Shown: one piece after another, positions 1 to 5,964 of the stretch
How positions within the stretch are numbered: position 1 is the stretch's first letter
How the letters are laid out: each line of letters opens with the position of its first letter
Source of the DNA: an uncultured Clostridia bacterium
GTDB taxonomy: Bacteria > Bacillota > Clostridia > Christensenellales > Aristaeellaceae
Assembly: GCA_934643535.1 (NCBI GenBank)
Contig: CAKUCE010000186.1
Location: 1 to 6,086, forward strand
DNA length: 6,086 nt
Direction: 5' to 3'
Notes under the pieces: model-generated
Told to the model about the DNA's origin: nothing
Databases searched by the model: none
What the model saw: only the letters and a program-made list of their open reading frames with translations
Made by a program: the position numbers and the translations under genes

Positions 1-76
1 GTGCCATCGCCAGAAGCATCAGCGATACACCCAGCGCATAAACGACGGTCACGCCGCTTCCTCCGGTTTCGGGAAG
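1..76 (-). other. LPETG sortase sorting signal (incomplete at window edge)
   Basis: LPETG is encoded at 62-76 and is followed by GGSG and a hydrophobic stretch (VTVVYALGVSLMLLAMA) that reaches the left edge. The basic tail and stop codon that normally end such signals should lie just outside the window, perhaps 10-15 residues further. LPxTG with this layout is the substrate of a class A or general housekeeping sortase. No sortase gene is in the window. Confidence 0.93.
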
Positions 77-3000
77 CTCATAACCGCAGTAATTGGCAAT
101 GCACAACGGGTCTGCGGAGGTTCCACTGCCCTTATGCGCGCCGTCAAAGGCTATGGTATATTCCATCGTAACAGGATTCTGCGTGATCGTTACAGCTACG
201 GAAAGCTGCTGCTCCCTGTACCCCTCCGGCACCTTCGTTTCCGTAAGGGTGTAGGCGCCTTCCGTCAGATTGCGAAAATGAAGGAAGCCCTGCGAGTCGC
301 TGACTGCCGTACCGATTACCTTGTCCGCCGCGTCCTTCAGCGTAAATTCTGCGCCAGCAAGGCCCATGCCGGTCAAGCCGTCCGTTTTCTTCACGCAGAA
401 GCCAGCAAAGGGAACACGGGCCCAGACATTGTTTGATTCTTTTTCCGAGGGCGACTGGTCGGTTTTGAACCTGAAAGAGTTGATCGCTTCCAGATAGACC
501 ACCGTGCCGGTGATCTGATCGAGATCGGCTTTTCCATCCAGCAGGCGGAGGGAAGCTTCGCTAAACGAAGCGGGGACCCGAACGGGAATTCGCACCTGAA
601 AGCTGGATTGTCCGGCCAGTATGGTATTCTCCGTGGCCACCAGCTTGAACGCCGTGACTTCTTCGTAATTGGAAACCGTTTCTGCCCAGAGGACAGTATT
701 ATCTATAAGCTCGTCCATGGGCTTTTCATAGACCTCCAGGCTGGTGGTATAAAACACCTTATAGCCCTGCGGAGGCGTAATGGCCTGCCGAAGCCGAACC
801 GGAAATTCGGAGCCGCGCGCCGTAGTGGCAAAAAGATTTTGGTCCCCGATCTGCGGCAGAACATCATATAAGGTCAATCCCGTATGGTCGGCGGCGGTTT
901 CATTGGAAACCTTCAGCAGATAATCAAAATCCATCCCTGCTTTCAGCGAAAGCCCCTGCTTGCTCCACTTCTCCGAACCGGCCGGAGCGATGAATTTCTC
1001 CGCATAGATCGACTGGGCGGCAATGATGACCGCGTCGGAATAACTCCAGGCAATTCGAGCATCGGTCCGGCCGTTATTATTCAGGTCGTATATGTCCTCC
1101 GTTCCGCCGATTTCCTCCTGATATTCATCCAGATTATCGCCTACTACATAAACATAGTTCCGTACCGTTCCCGGCCGTGCGCTTTCATCAATCGTCACCC
1201 AAAAATACAGCGAGGTAAAACTTGTGATGCTGTTTTGCAGACTGAACCTCAAATTGTCTGCGTTAAGATGAAAAATAACGGCAGTTCGCCCTGAGTTATG
1301 GTAGTTTTCGATGATCTCCGGCTGATAATTGTTTTCTCCATCCAGCTGAGGATGCCCGCTCGCACCGCCGCTGAGGTAAATGGAATCATAACGGATTCCG
1401 TCGGGAAGAAGATCCACAATCCGCAGATCCTTGTATTCCTTTATCTCCGCTTCCAGCAGCGAGCCGCGCAGGGTAACCTGATAAAGAAAGCGTTCTCCGA
1501 CTTTGTTGTATTCGGTGGAGCTGTTGTACAGCGTCAGCTTTTGTACCGACAATTTTTCCGTGCTGGGAAGCATGTCATAGCTGTGCCCCGCCTTCAGATA
1601 GACCGTTACGGTCTGCCCATCCTTCTGGTAGGTGTTGACAGCCCTTGCCGTATTGGGATAGGTGATCTTCTCGCCGCCTTCCGCAATGTGAGTGTTTTGC
1701 GGATCCCGATAGACCGTATACGCCATGAAGAGGACCTTTTCATTAAAGCGCATCTCGTAGTCGTCGGAAAAAACGATCTCATAGCCGTCGCAGATCTTGC
1801 CTTCGTCAAAGGTCACGACGATATTGCCCGAATTGTCCGCCTGCGTAACGGGCAGCTCCTGAACCGTACCGTCCGTGTAATAGGCAACGACTTTTTCGAC
1901 AATGTCCGCGAAGGTCTTTCCCTCGGGCAGAACAGAACCGATCGAAGCTGATTCCAGCCGAACGAACTTCAGCGCCTCGTCCAGTCCCTCCAGCGTCACT
2001 TCGCCGTTTTCTACGATCTTCCGATCCTGAATAACGATATGCCGCAGGGGCTGCGCACCGCCATTCGACAGAGAAAGTCCCCATGGATATGGATTGGTTT
2101 TGTAGACGTCTACATCATAAATGTCGCCCTTGGTAGCCGCCTTGCTGAAGCTGCCTTTCGTGCTGGGATCGTTTGTGAGCCGGAAAAGAAGAGAATCCTC
2201 CGCGGCGGGTCGTGTCTCTCCTTCGACTTCATGGCTCGGAACCGCAAGCATGCCGACGGTATTGGTCAGATCCGCGATCAGGTTTCCATCCCTGTCTTTT
2301 TCGAATTGCAGATCAGGAAAACGCAGATGCAGGGCATCGTCAAAAATCTGCTGCAGCACGTCGGAAGAATGGCTCCCCGAATAGGTTTTGGATACCGTCT
2401 TTCCATCGTCGCTGAGCGTCCAGCCGGGATTCATCTCCGCGTCAAAGACCGCGATACGGGATACGCAGTATCGATCCGTATATACCGGCAGCGTATCGGT
2501 CAGCGTAACCTGAGAAGCATCCCGGAAATCATTCAGGTTGCACTGCGAATTGGTGTACTGGTTGACGATAAAGGCAAAGTCCACATATGTCAGGTCGTCC
2601 AGATAGGGATTTCCGTTTTCTTCCTGCGGCGTGACGACGACCTCCGCGCCGTCCCGGCCAAAGGCGCTCATGCGATTGGAATTTACAAATTTTTCAATGG
2701 CCCATTCCTTATACAGCGGCTTGTAGATATTGGGGGCCGTTGCTTCAGGATTGCAGGAAACCGACGCGGTCACAGGCAGCCGGTAAAGATCGGGGACCAC
2801 GTCGTCCAGAAAGCTGAGGGCAAAGGGCAGCACCAGCGTCTGCGTTTTATCATAAGCCAGAAAATGAATGCTGATGCTGTAATGCTCCTCGTCTTCGGCT
2901 ATCGGAAGGATCTCGTATTGAGTGATTTCCGAATTCGTCGAAAACGGCGGGATGTTGATGGAATCCTTCTCGACATATTGCTTGGGAAGCGACAGCGTGA

Positions 3001-4120
3001 CGGTCACATCCGTCAGGTCATTCTCCAGATTGTCGGGCTCCAGCCGAATATATCCCGACATGGCGCTGTGCGTATAGTAAGAAACGCCGTCTGGGTGGTT
3101 CTCCTGTTCCGTCCCGTCTCCGTACAGCAGCGAGATTTTCAGCGTACCGCCAGCCTCGTCCTCCAAAGCGTCAAGGCCCTCTGATGGCTTTTCCGCTTCG
3201 TCCTCCGGCAAGAAACACGCCTCGGTATGTGTGTGTTCTTCCATCCCGCAGGTCAGCAGCATTTCGTCCGCCGGGACTTCTGTTTCTTGGAAGCAGTCGG
3301 CTGTATGCTGATGGGCGATAACCCGCAGTTTCCCGCAGATCCATTTTCCATTTTCGTCAAAGCATTCCTTCGTATGCTGATGAAGAGTGATTTCCGGCTT
3401 TTCACAAATCAAGACCGTGATCGTTTTAACAGAAGGAACGGCCTGGTTCCCGTCGGCTGCGCCGTCCGCTTCCGAACGGTAGCATCCTGCGTCATGCTGA
3501 TGATAGGTGACCTCGGGGATTTCACAGATCAGCTCTGGCTCCGCCTCTTCCGAAGAATCGCCCTCCGTTTCATCGGCAGCTGCGTTTTCCTTCGGACGGT
3601 AACAGCTTGCGTCGTGCTGGTGATAGGTGACCTCCGGAATTTCACAAATCAGTTCCGGTTCTTTTTCTTCCGTGGTACCGACGTCTTCGGTATTCTCAAC
3701 CGTTTCCAGCCGATAGCAGCTTTCCCCGTGCTGATGAACCGAGATTTGCGGCAACGTACACCACAGCGCGCCGTCTTCGTCGTAGCAGGCGTCGTCGTGA
3801 TGATGAACCACGAAATCCGCATATCCGCAGATCAAATCACCGGAAGCGTCATAGCAATCGCTCGAGTGCTTGTGAACGTCCAGCTTCTCTTTGCTGCACA
3901 CTGGAACGTTTTTGGATGTGACCTGCGTGTAGCAGGCGTCTGAATTCGCGTGTTCCAAAAGCCCGCACTGAAGCTCCCGTGCGTGCGCGGGAGGAATAAA
4001 GGCATAGGTCGAACAGATGGCAACCGTTGCCGTCAGACAAATCATTTTCTGAAGCCAGCGGCGCTTTTTCTGCTGCGAGGTTTTGCATTTTTCTGTACTC
4101 TGTCTTTGGTGTTGCCACAT
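1..4120 (-). CDS. Large LPXTG-anchored surface protein with Cys/His repeats and a SpaA/Cna-B domain (3' end beyond window)
   Basis: One open frame of 1373 complete codons runs from ATG at 4120 to the left edge with no stop or frameshift; only the end of the C-terminal anchor is missing. Residues 1-47 form a signal peptide (basic KKRR region, hydrophobic stretch, cleavage site after AHA). Residues 52-303 hold nine Cys/His repeats. Residues about 325-1235 are beta-rich adhesin-like sequence with D-x-LP signatures near 542, 903 and 1086 that resemble DUF11-type repeats. Residues about 1236-1345 are a SpaA/Cna-B fold, and LPETG is at 1349-1353 followed by a hydrophobic segment. The family is exported, cleaved by sortase and linked to peptidoglycan, usually acting in adhesion. 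Ligand and exact role are unknown. ATG 4120 is the first start after an in-frame TGA at 4133-4135. The ribosome binding site is weak (GAAAAG). The next in-frame ATG (residue 26) would lose the basic part of the signal peptide. Confidence 0.93.
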   Translation of the reverse strand, partial: MWQHQRQSTEKCKTSQQKKRRWLQKMICLTATVAICSTYAFIPPAHARELQCGLLEHANSDACYTQVTSKNVPVCSKEKLDVHKHSSDCYDASGDLICGYADFVVHHHDDACYDEDGALWCTLPQISVHQHGESCYRLETVENTEDVGTTEEKEPELICEIPEVTYHQHDASCYRPKENAAADETEGDSSEEAEPELICEIPEVTYHQHDAGCYRSEADGAADGNQAVPSVKTITVLICEKPEITLHQHTKECFDENGKWICGKLRVIAHQHTADCFQETEVPADEMLLTCGMEEHTHTEACFLPEDEAEKPSEGLDALEDEAGGTLKISLLYGDGTEQENHPDGVSYYTHSAMSGYIRLEPDNLENDLTDVTVTLSLPKQYVEKDSINIPPFSTNSEITQYEILPIAEDEEHYSISIHFLAYDKTQTLVLPFALSFLDDVVPDLYRLPVTASVSCNPEATAPNIYKPLYKEWAIEKFVNSNRMSAFGRDGAEVVVTPQEENGNPYLDDLTYVDFAFIVNQYTNSQCNLNDFRDASQVTLTDTLPVYTDRYCVSRIAVFDAEMNPGWTLSDDGKTVSKTYSGSHSSDVLQQIFDDALHLRFPDLQFEKDRDGNLIADLTNTVGMLAVPSHEVEGETRPAAEDSLLFRLTNDPSTKGSFSKAATKGDIYDVDVYKTNPYPWGLSLSNGGAQPLRHIVIQDRKIVENGEVTLEGLDEALKFVRLESASIGSVLPEGKTFADIVEKVVAYYTDGTVQELPVTQADNSGNIVVTFDEGKICDGYEIVFSDDYEMRFNEKVLFMAYTVYRDPQNTHIAEGGEKITYPNTARAVNTYQKDGQTVTVYLKAGHSYDMLPSTEKLSVQKLTLYNSSTEYNKVGERFLYQVTLRGSLLEAEIKEYKDLRIVDLLPDGIRYDSIYLSGGASGHPQLDGENNYQPEIIENYHNSGRTAVIFHLNADNLRFSLQNSITSFTSLYFWVTIDESARPGTVRNYVYVVGDNLDEYQEEIGGTEDIYDLNNNGRTDARIAWSYSDAVIIAAQSIYAEKFIAPAGSEKWSKQGLSLKAGMDFDYLLKVSNETAADHTGLTLYDVLPQIGDQNLFATTARGSEFPVRLRQAITPPQGYKVFYTTSLEVYEKPMDELIDNTVLWAETVSNYEEVTAFKLVATENTILAGQSSFQVRIPVRVPASFSEASLRLLDGKADLDQITGTVVYLEAINSFRFKTDQSPSEKESNNVWARVPFAGFCVKKTDGLTGMGLAGAEFTLKDAADKVIGTAVSDSQGFLHFRNLTEGAYTLTETKVPEGYREQQLSVAVTITQNPVTMEYTIAFDGAHKGSGTSADPLCIANYCGYELPETGGSGVTVVYALGVSLMLLAMA
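86..415 (-). other. SpaA/Cna-B type domain with intramolecular isopeptide triad (residues 1236-1345)
   Basis: The segment follows the SpaA (prealbumin-like) pattern: FCVKKTDG, then GLAGAEFTL, then GFLHFRNLTEGAYTLTE followed by PEGY, then IANY just before the sorting signal. In this family a lysine near the first strand joins an asparagine near the last strand, with a catalytic glutamate from the E-x3-P-x-GY motif. Here the likely residues are Lys1245, Glu1294 and Asn1343. The bond would stiffen the stalk next to the wall. Only one such domain is visible, so a stalk of many is not present. No pilin-type Lys polymerisation motif was recognised. Confidence 0.82.
1061..1087 (-). other. Possible calcium-binding loop in the surface protein (residues 1012-1020)
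   Basis: The residues DLNNNGRTD fit the D-x-[ND]-x-[ND]-G-x-x-D spacing of EF-hand and dockerin-type calcium loops. It sits between two beta-rich segments, a place where calcium loops stabilise modular adhesins. A single loop without a paired helix is weak evidence. Confidence 0.4.
3212..3967 (-). repeat. Nine tandem Cys/His repeats inside the surface protein (residues 52-303)
   Basis: Cysteine pairs fall at 52/63, 75/89, 98/112, 121/135, 159/173, 199/213, 239/253, 262/276 and 291/302. The seven central pairs are all exactly 14 apart and fit C-x7-H-x-H-x3-C followed by Y or F. The two outer pairs are 11 apart. The last still has HTH (296-298), while the first keeps only one of these histidines (H57). 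Units 4 to 7 are joined by acidic linkers of roughly 20 residues, while units 2, 3 and 4 are joined by short loops such as DEDGA. Related C-x4-H-x-H-x3-C-Y repeats are, from memory, common in surface proteins of gut Firmicutes, with no function I know of. Metal binding or disulfide formation is inferred from the residues only. Confidence 0.88.
3476..3655 (-). repeat. Near-identical 120-bp-period duplication within the Cys/His array
   Basis: The 60-bp segments 3476-3535 and 3596-3655 encode residues 196-215 and 156-175, offset by exactly 40 codons. By direct comparison they differ at 9 of 60 bases but at only one amino acid (Ser versus Gly just before the second cysteine); seven of the nine changes are silent. 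The acidic linker between them is also of repeat length but has diverged more. A further, weaker copy lies at about 3362-3416 (residues 236-253). Confidence 0.85.
3980..4120 (-). other. Signal peptide of the surface protein (residues 1-47)
   Basis: The first 25 residues are hydrophilic and end in a basic cluster (KKRRWLQK). A hydrophobic core follows (MICLTATVAICSTYAFI, residues 26-42), then the small-residue site AHA at 45-47. The n-region is long, as is common in wall-anchored Gram-positive proteins. Cleavage after residue 47 would leave the mature protein starting five residues before the first Cys/His repeat. The exact site is predicted by eye. Confidence 0.8.
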
Positions 4121-4333
4121 GTTTCTTTTCGATCATTTCACCCGGGTAATGCGCTGCCGTGCGAGCCGTTTTCGAAACAAACTGCCAGCGCCCGCCTTCG
4201 TTGCCTGTTCGGACGCCGGTCCGCCGCTTTGTTCAGGATGAAAGCCCATCCGGCTGCCCGACAAAAACTGCGGTTGCTACCGCAGCTGGTCATGCTGGCT
4301 CTGGAACGAAGAAATACTTCGTTCCGCCACCAA
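4121..4333 (-). other. Long untranslated leader of the surface-protein gene
   Basis: About 210 nt lie between the predicted start of transcription and ATG 4120, with no gene I can support. The minus-strand RNA could form a 9-bp perfect hairpin (4303-4325, loop of 5), then a terminator-like hairpin (4268-4285), then small GC-rich hairpins including GGATG/CATCC and CGGAC/GTCCG (around 4215-4250). I do not recognise a known riboswitch class. The length and structure suggest regulation at the RNA level. Confidence 0.45.
4263..4285 (-). terminator. Terminator-like hairpin in the leader (candidate attenuator)
   Basis: Read on the minus strand, CTGCGGT pairs with ACCGCAG around an AGCA loop (4268-4285), followed at once by five T (4263-4267). 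This has the form of an intrinsic terminator, although the stem is short. It lies about 50-70 nt into the predicted surface-gene transcript and over 140 nt before the start codon, where it could only act as an attenuator. Confidence 0.45.
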
Positions 4334-4339
4334 CCGATA

Positions 4340-4367
4340 GTTATAACACGCAGCGGCTAAAATGCAA
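4340..4367 (-). promoter_or_regulatory. Probable sigma-A promoter of the surface-protein gene
   Basis: On the minus strand there is a -10 box TATAAC (4340-4345) preceded by TG one base upstream, an extended -10. A poor -35 candidate, TTGCAT (4362-4367), lies 16 bp further up. The extended -10 makes up for the weak -35. Transcription would start near 4333. It lies downstream of the ROK terminator, so the surface gene has its own promoter. Confidence 0.55.
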
Positions 4368-4433
4368 TGAAACACTCAAGAAAAAGCGCGAAAAAGAACA
4401 AAAAACGTCCTTCAGAAACCGAAAATGCCGCCC

Positions 4434-4485
4434 AAAAACGCCCGACCCTGCAAACCGAAAAGCCTGTTTGCGGGATCGGGCGTTT
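4434..4485 (-). terminator. Rho-independent terminator of the ROK gene
   Basis: The arms 4436-4455 and 4466-4485 are complementary over 20 positions apart from a small mismatch in the middle, with a 10-base loop. On the minus strand the stem ends in GGGCG followed by five T (4434-4438). It lies about 80 bp after the ROK stop codon. The plus-strand side also has a T-rich run (TTTCTTT), so it could work in both directions, although no plus-strand gene reads into it. Confidence 0.85.
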
Positions 4486-4563
4486 CTTTAGAAAATTTTG
4501 AATGGAAAATCCTGAGAGCCCTCTGGCAAAAATGCAGGCATTCACGCCCATTCAGCGCTTGTT

Positions 4564-5811
4564 TCAGACGCAGTCTTCATCGTCTTCGTAACTCATAGAC
4601 GCAAAATATTTCTTTCGGAGTAAGGCGGCGTCGCCTCGAGCCGCCAGCGTGGAAAGCTCCCGCCGGTCGTAGCGGGTTGTGAGCCATTCGCCCTCCGGAT
4701 AGTAATGGAACTGGTCCAGTTCTCGCTTCAGGCACTGGTCAAAATAGGGATCCGCCCACGCCATGTCGCCCTGAAAAACAACGACTTCCTGATTATAGCA
4801 CAGCGACAGGTTGTGCAGGGCCGACGCATAGCAGCGGGCCAGATATTCCACGGTTTTACGCGCCGCCGCATCCCCCCGCCGCGACTGGGCAAAAAGCCGC
4901 TGGAACGTCAGCGGTTCTTCCTCCAGCCAATCCGCTCCCGCTTCCTCCAGCAGACGGCAAAGATCGTCCAGCCGGACGGCGCTTTCCAGACAATGGCGCT
5001 TTCCGCAGCCGCAAAGGCGTTCCGGGCATCCCGCGATCTGCATATGACCGATTTCTCCGATCAGTGCATCCCGGCCGTTGAGAACGTGTCCGCGCTCCAT
5101 CATGCAGGCGCAGACGCCCCAGGTCGTAAAAAGCGTCAGAAGACGGCAGTGCGAAAGTTCTTCTTCGTCCAGAAGCACCGCCCGTCCGCAGGCCTTGCCC
5201 GCGTTATCCACCAGAAAGACCAGCGGCTCCTGAAAAATTTCCTGCAAATGCTCCGTCAACGAAATGCCCCCGCCCCATTCGGGATTCTGGGAGTCATAGC
5301 GCAAATAACCGCTTGTATCATCCACAATGCCGGAAACGGACAATCCTACGCCGTAGAGCTGTTTTGCCGTCAGCGAGTGTTCGTCCAGGTACGCCTGAAC
5401 ACAGCGTTTCAAATATGCAAAGGCAGTTTCAGGGTCATGATCCAGCCTATGCTCCAGCCTCGTTACCGCAAAAACTTCCGTCCCCACAAGATCCGCCAGC
5501 GCCAGCGTAATAGCGTCCGGCCACATGGCGATGGTGAGAATCTTTCTTTCATCCGCAAACTCAAAATATTCGGAACGTCTTCCGCCGTTAGCGTTGTAGC
5601 CTGCATACCCCGCCGATTTCAGAATGCCCCGCTGGCAAAAATACTGAAGCGCCCGCATGGTCGTGGGCTTGCTGATACCAGTCATGGCATGGATCGCGGC
5701 AATGGTCTGCTTTTCGCCGTTCATAAAGGTTTCCAGAATTCGCTGCCGGTTGACCAGCTTGATATCCGCCGGTACGGCAATTTTATCAATCGAAATTTTG
5801 GTCGCCATCAT
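4564..5811 (-). CDS. ROK-family transcriptional regulator
   Basis: The 415-residue protein has the layout of NagC/Mlc/XylR-type repressors. Residues about 19-66 form a winged helix-turn-helix (recognition helix around GISKPTTMRALQYF), with the wing marked by GGRRSEYFEF at 76-85. The rest is a ROK domain with DLVGTEV (107-113), VGLSVSGIVD (155-164) and the signature GEIGH with the zinc motif C-x-C-G-x3-C-L-E (His256, Cys267, Cys269, Cys274). The family binds DNA and lets go, or changes activity, on binding a sugar or sugar phosphate. The kinase features look degenerate: the usual catalytic Asp in the DNDAN-like motif is Ala204 (VDNAGKA), and the glycine-rich ATP loop reads TTWGVCAC. This fits a regulator and not an enzyme. 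Start chosen at 5811 behind GGAGG; ATG 5808 is equally good. Target and inducer are unknown. Confidence 0.93.
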   Translation of the reverse strand: MMATKISIDKIAVPADIKLVNRQRILETFMNGEKQTIAAIHAMTGISKPTTMRALQYFCQRGILKSAGYAGYNANGGRRSEYFEFADERKILTIAMWPDAITLALADLVGTEVFAVTRLEHRLDHDPETAFAYLKRCVQAYLDEHSLTAKQLYGVGLSVSGIVDDTSGYLRYDSQNPEWGGGISLTEHLQEIFQEPLVFLVDNAGKACGRAVLLDEEELSHCRLLTLFTTWGVCACMMERGHVLNGRDALIGEIGHMQIAGCPERLCGCGKRHCLESAVRLDDLCRLLEEAGADWLEEEPLTFQRLFAQSRRGDAAARKTVEYLARCYASALHNLSLCYNQEVVVFQGDMAWADPYFDQCLKRELDQFHYYPEGEWLTTRYDRRELSTLAARGDAALLRKKYFASMSYEDDEDCV

Positions 5812-5816
5812 TTCAT

Positions 5817-5821
5817 CCTCC
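5817..5821 (-). promoter_or_regulatory. Ribosome binding site that decides the ROK start
   Basis: GGAGG on the minus strand lies 5 bases before ATG 5811 and 8 bases before ATG 5808. The longer in-frame start at 5859 has no such site and lies upstream of the predicted transcription start, so the shorter protein is preferred. Confidence 0.8.
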
Positions 5822-5847
5822 GTCGCTCTTTCCCCCATCATTCTTTT

Positions 5848-5876
5848 AACATACAACATTCTTCGTAGCCTGTCAA
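5848..5876 (-). promoter_or_regulatory. Promoter of the ROK regulator gene
   Basis: A perfect -35 TTGACA (5871-5876, minus strand) is 17 bp from TATGTT (5848-5853), a 4 of 6 match to the -10 consensus. The start would be near 5841, giving a leader of about 30 nt. ROK repressors often control themselves, but no clear operator repeat was identified. Confidence 0.7.
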
Positions 5877-5929
5877 TGAATTCTTGGCGTCCTTTCCGCC
5901 GGAAAAGCGTTTTTTCTTTCAGAAAGTAC

Positions 5930-5958
5930 TTGCCTTTTTGAAGATGGTCGGGTAAAAT
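5930..5958 (+). promoter_or_regulatory. Promoter of the SRP RNA gene
   Basis: TTGCCT (5930-5935) and TAAAAT (5953-5958) are separated by 17 bp, matching the sigma-A consensus at 4 and 5 of 6 positions. Transcription would begin near 5965, at the start of the SRP RNA. It diverges from the ROK promoter, with about 50 bp between the two -35 boxes. Confidence 0.75.
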
Positions 5959-5964
5959 AAAGAA

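Noticed and set aside
2039..3184. Plus-strand open frame of 381 codons
   Set aside because: It is fully antisense to the surface-protein gene, with no start signal or domain. The minus strand carries a clear export-to-anchor protein through the same bases.
3227..3943. Plus-strand open frame of 238 codons with repeated hydrophobic segments
   Set aside because: The repeats are the antisense reading of the Cys/His array; the periodicity comes from the real minus-strand protein.
3212..3967. CRISPR array reading of the regularly spaced repeats
   Set aside because: The repeats are in-frame coding units with synonymous variation and uneven spacing, not identical repeats with unrelated spacers.
3849..4136. 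Minus-strand 95-codon frame starting at ATG 4136 behind GGGTGA
   Set aside because: It overlaps the start of the surface gene in another frame and has no signal peptide or domain. A short leader peptide cannot be excluded, but nothing else supports it.
4121..4333. Known riboswitch (c-di-GMP-I/II, cobalamin, SAM) in the leader
   Set aside because: I looked for their conserved core motifs and did not find them; the GGTAGC seen here belongs to the short terminator-like hairpin.
4263..4336. Antiterminator pairing of CGGTTG (4331-4336) with CAACCG in the leader terminator
   Set aside because: Only six base pairs, and the upstream half straddles the predicted transcription start, so it may not be in the RNA.
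5812..5859. Longer ROK start at ATG 5859 (431 residues)
   Set aside because: It lies upstream of the predicted transcription start and lacks a ribosome binding site. The added residues are not typical of the family, while GGAGG stands at the right distance before 5811 and 5808.
4705..5868. Plus-strand open frame of 387 codons
   Set aside because: It lies antisense to the ROK gene over nearly its whole length, has low-complexity basic sequence, no ribosome binding site and no recognisable domain. It is a shadow of the GC-biased minus-strand gene.
5891..5916. Hairpin TTTCC-GCC-GGAAA followed by a T run on the plus strand, as a terminator
   Set aside because: The stem is only five pairs, mostly A/T at its base, the T run is not directly adjacent, and no plus-strand gene ends before it.
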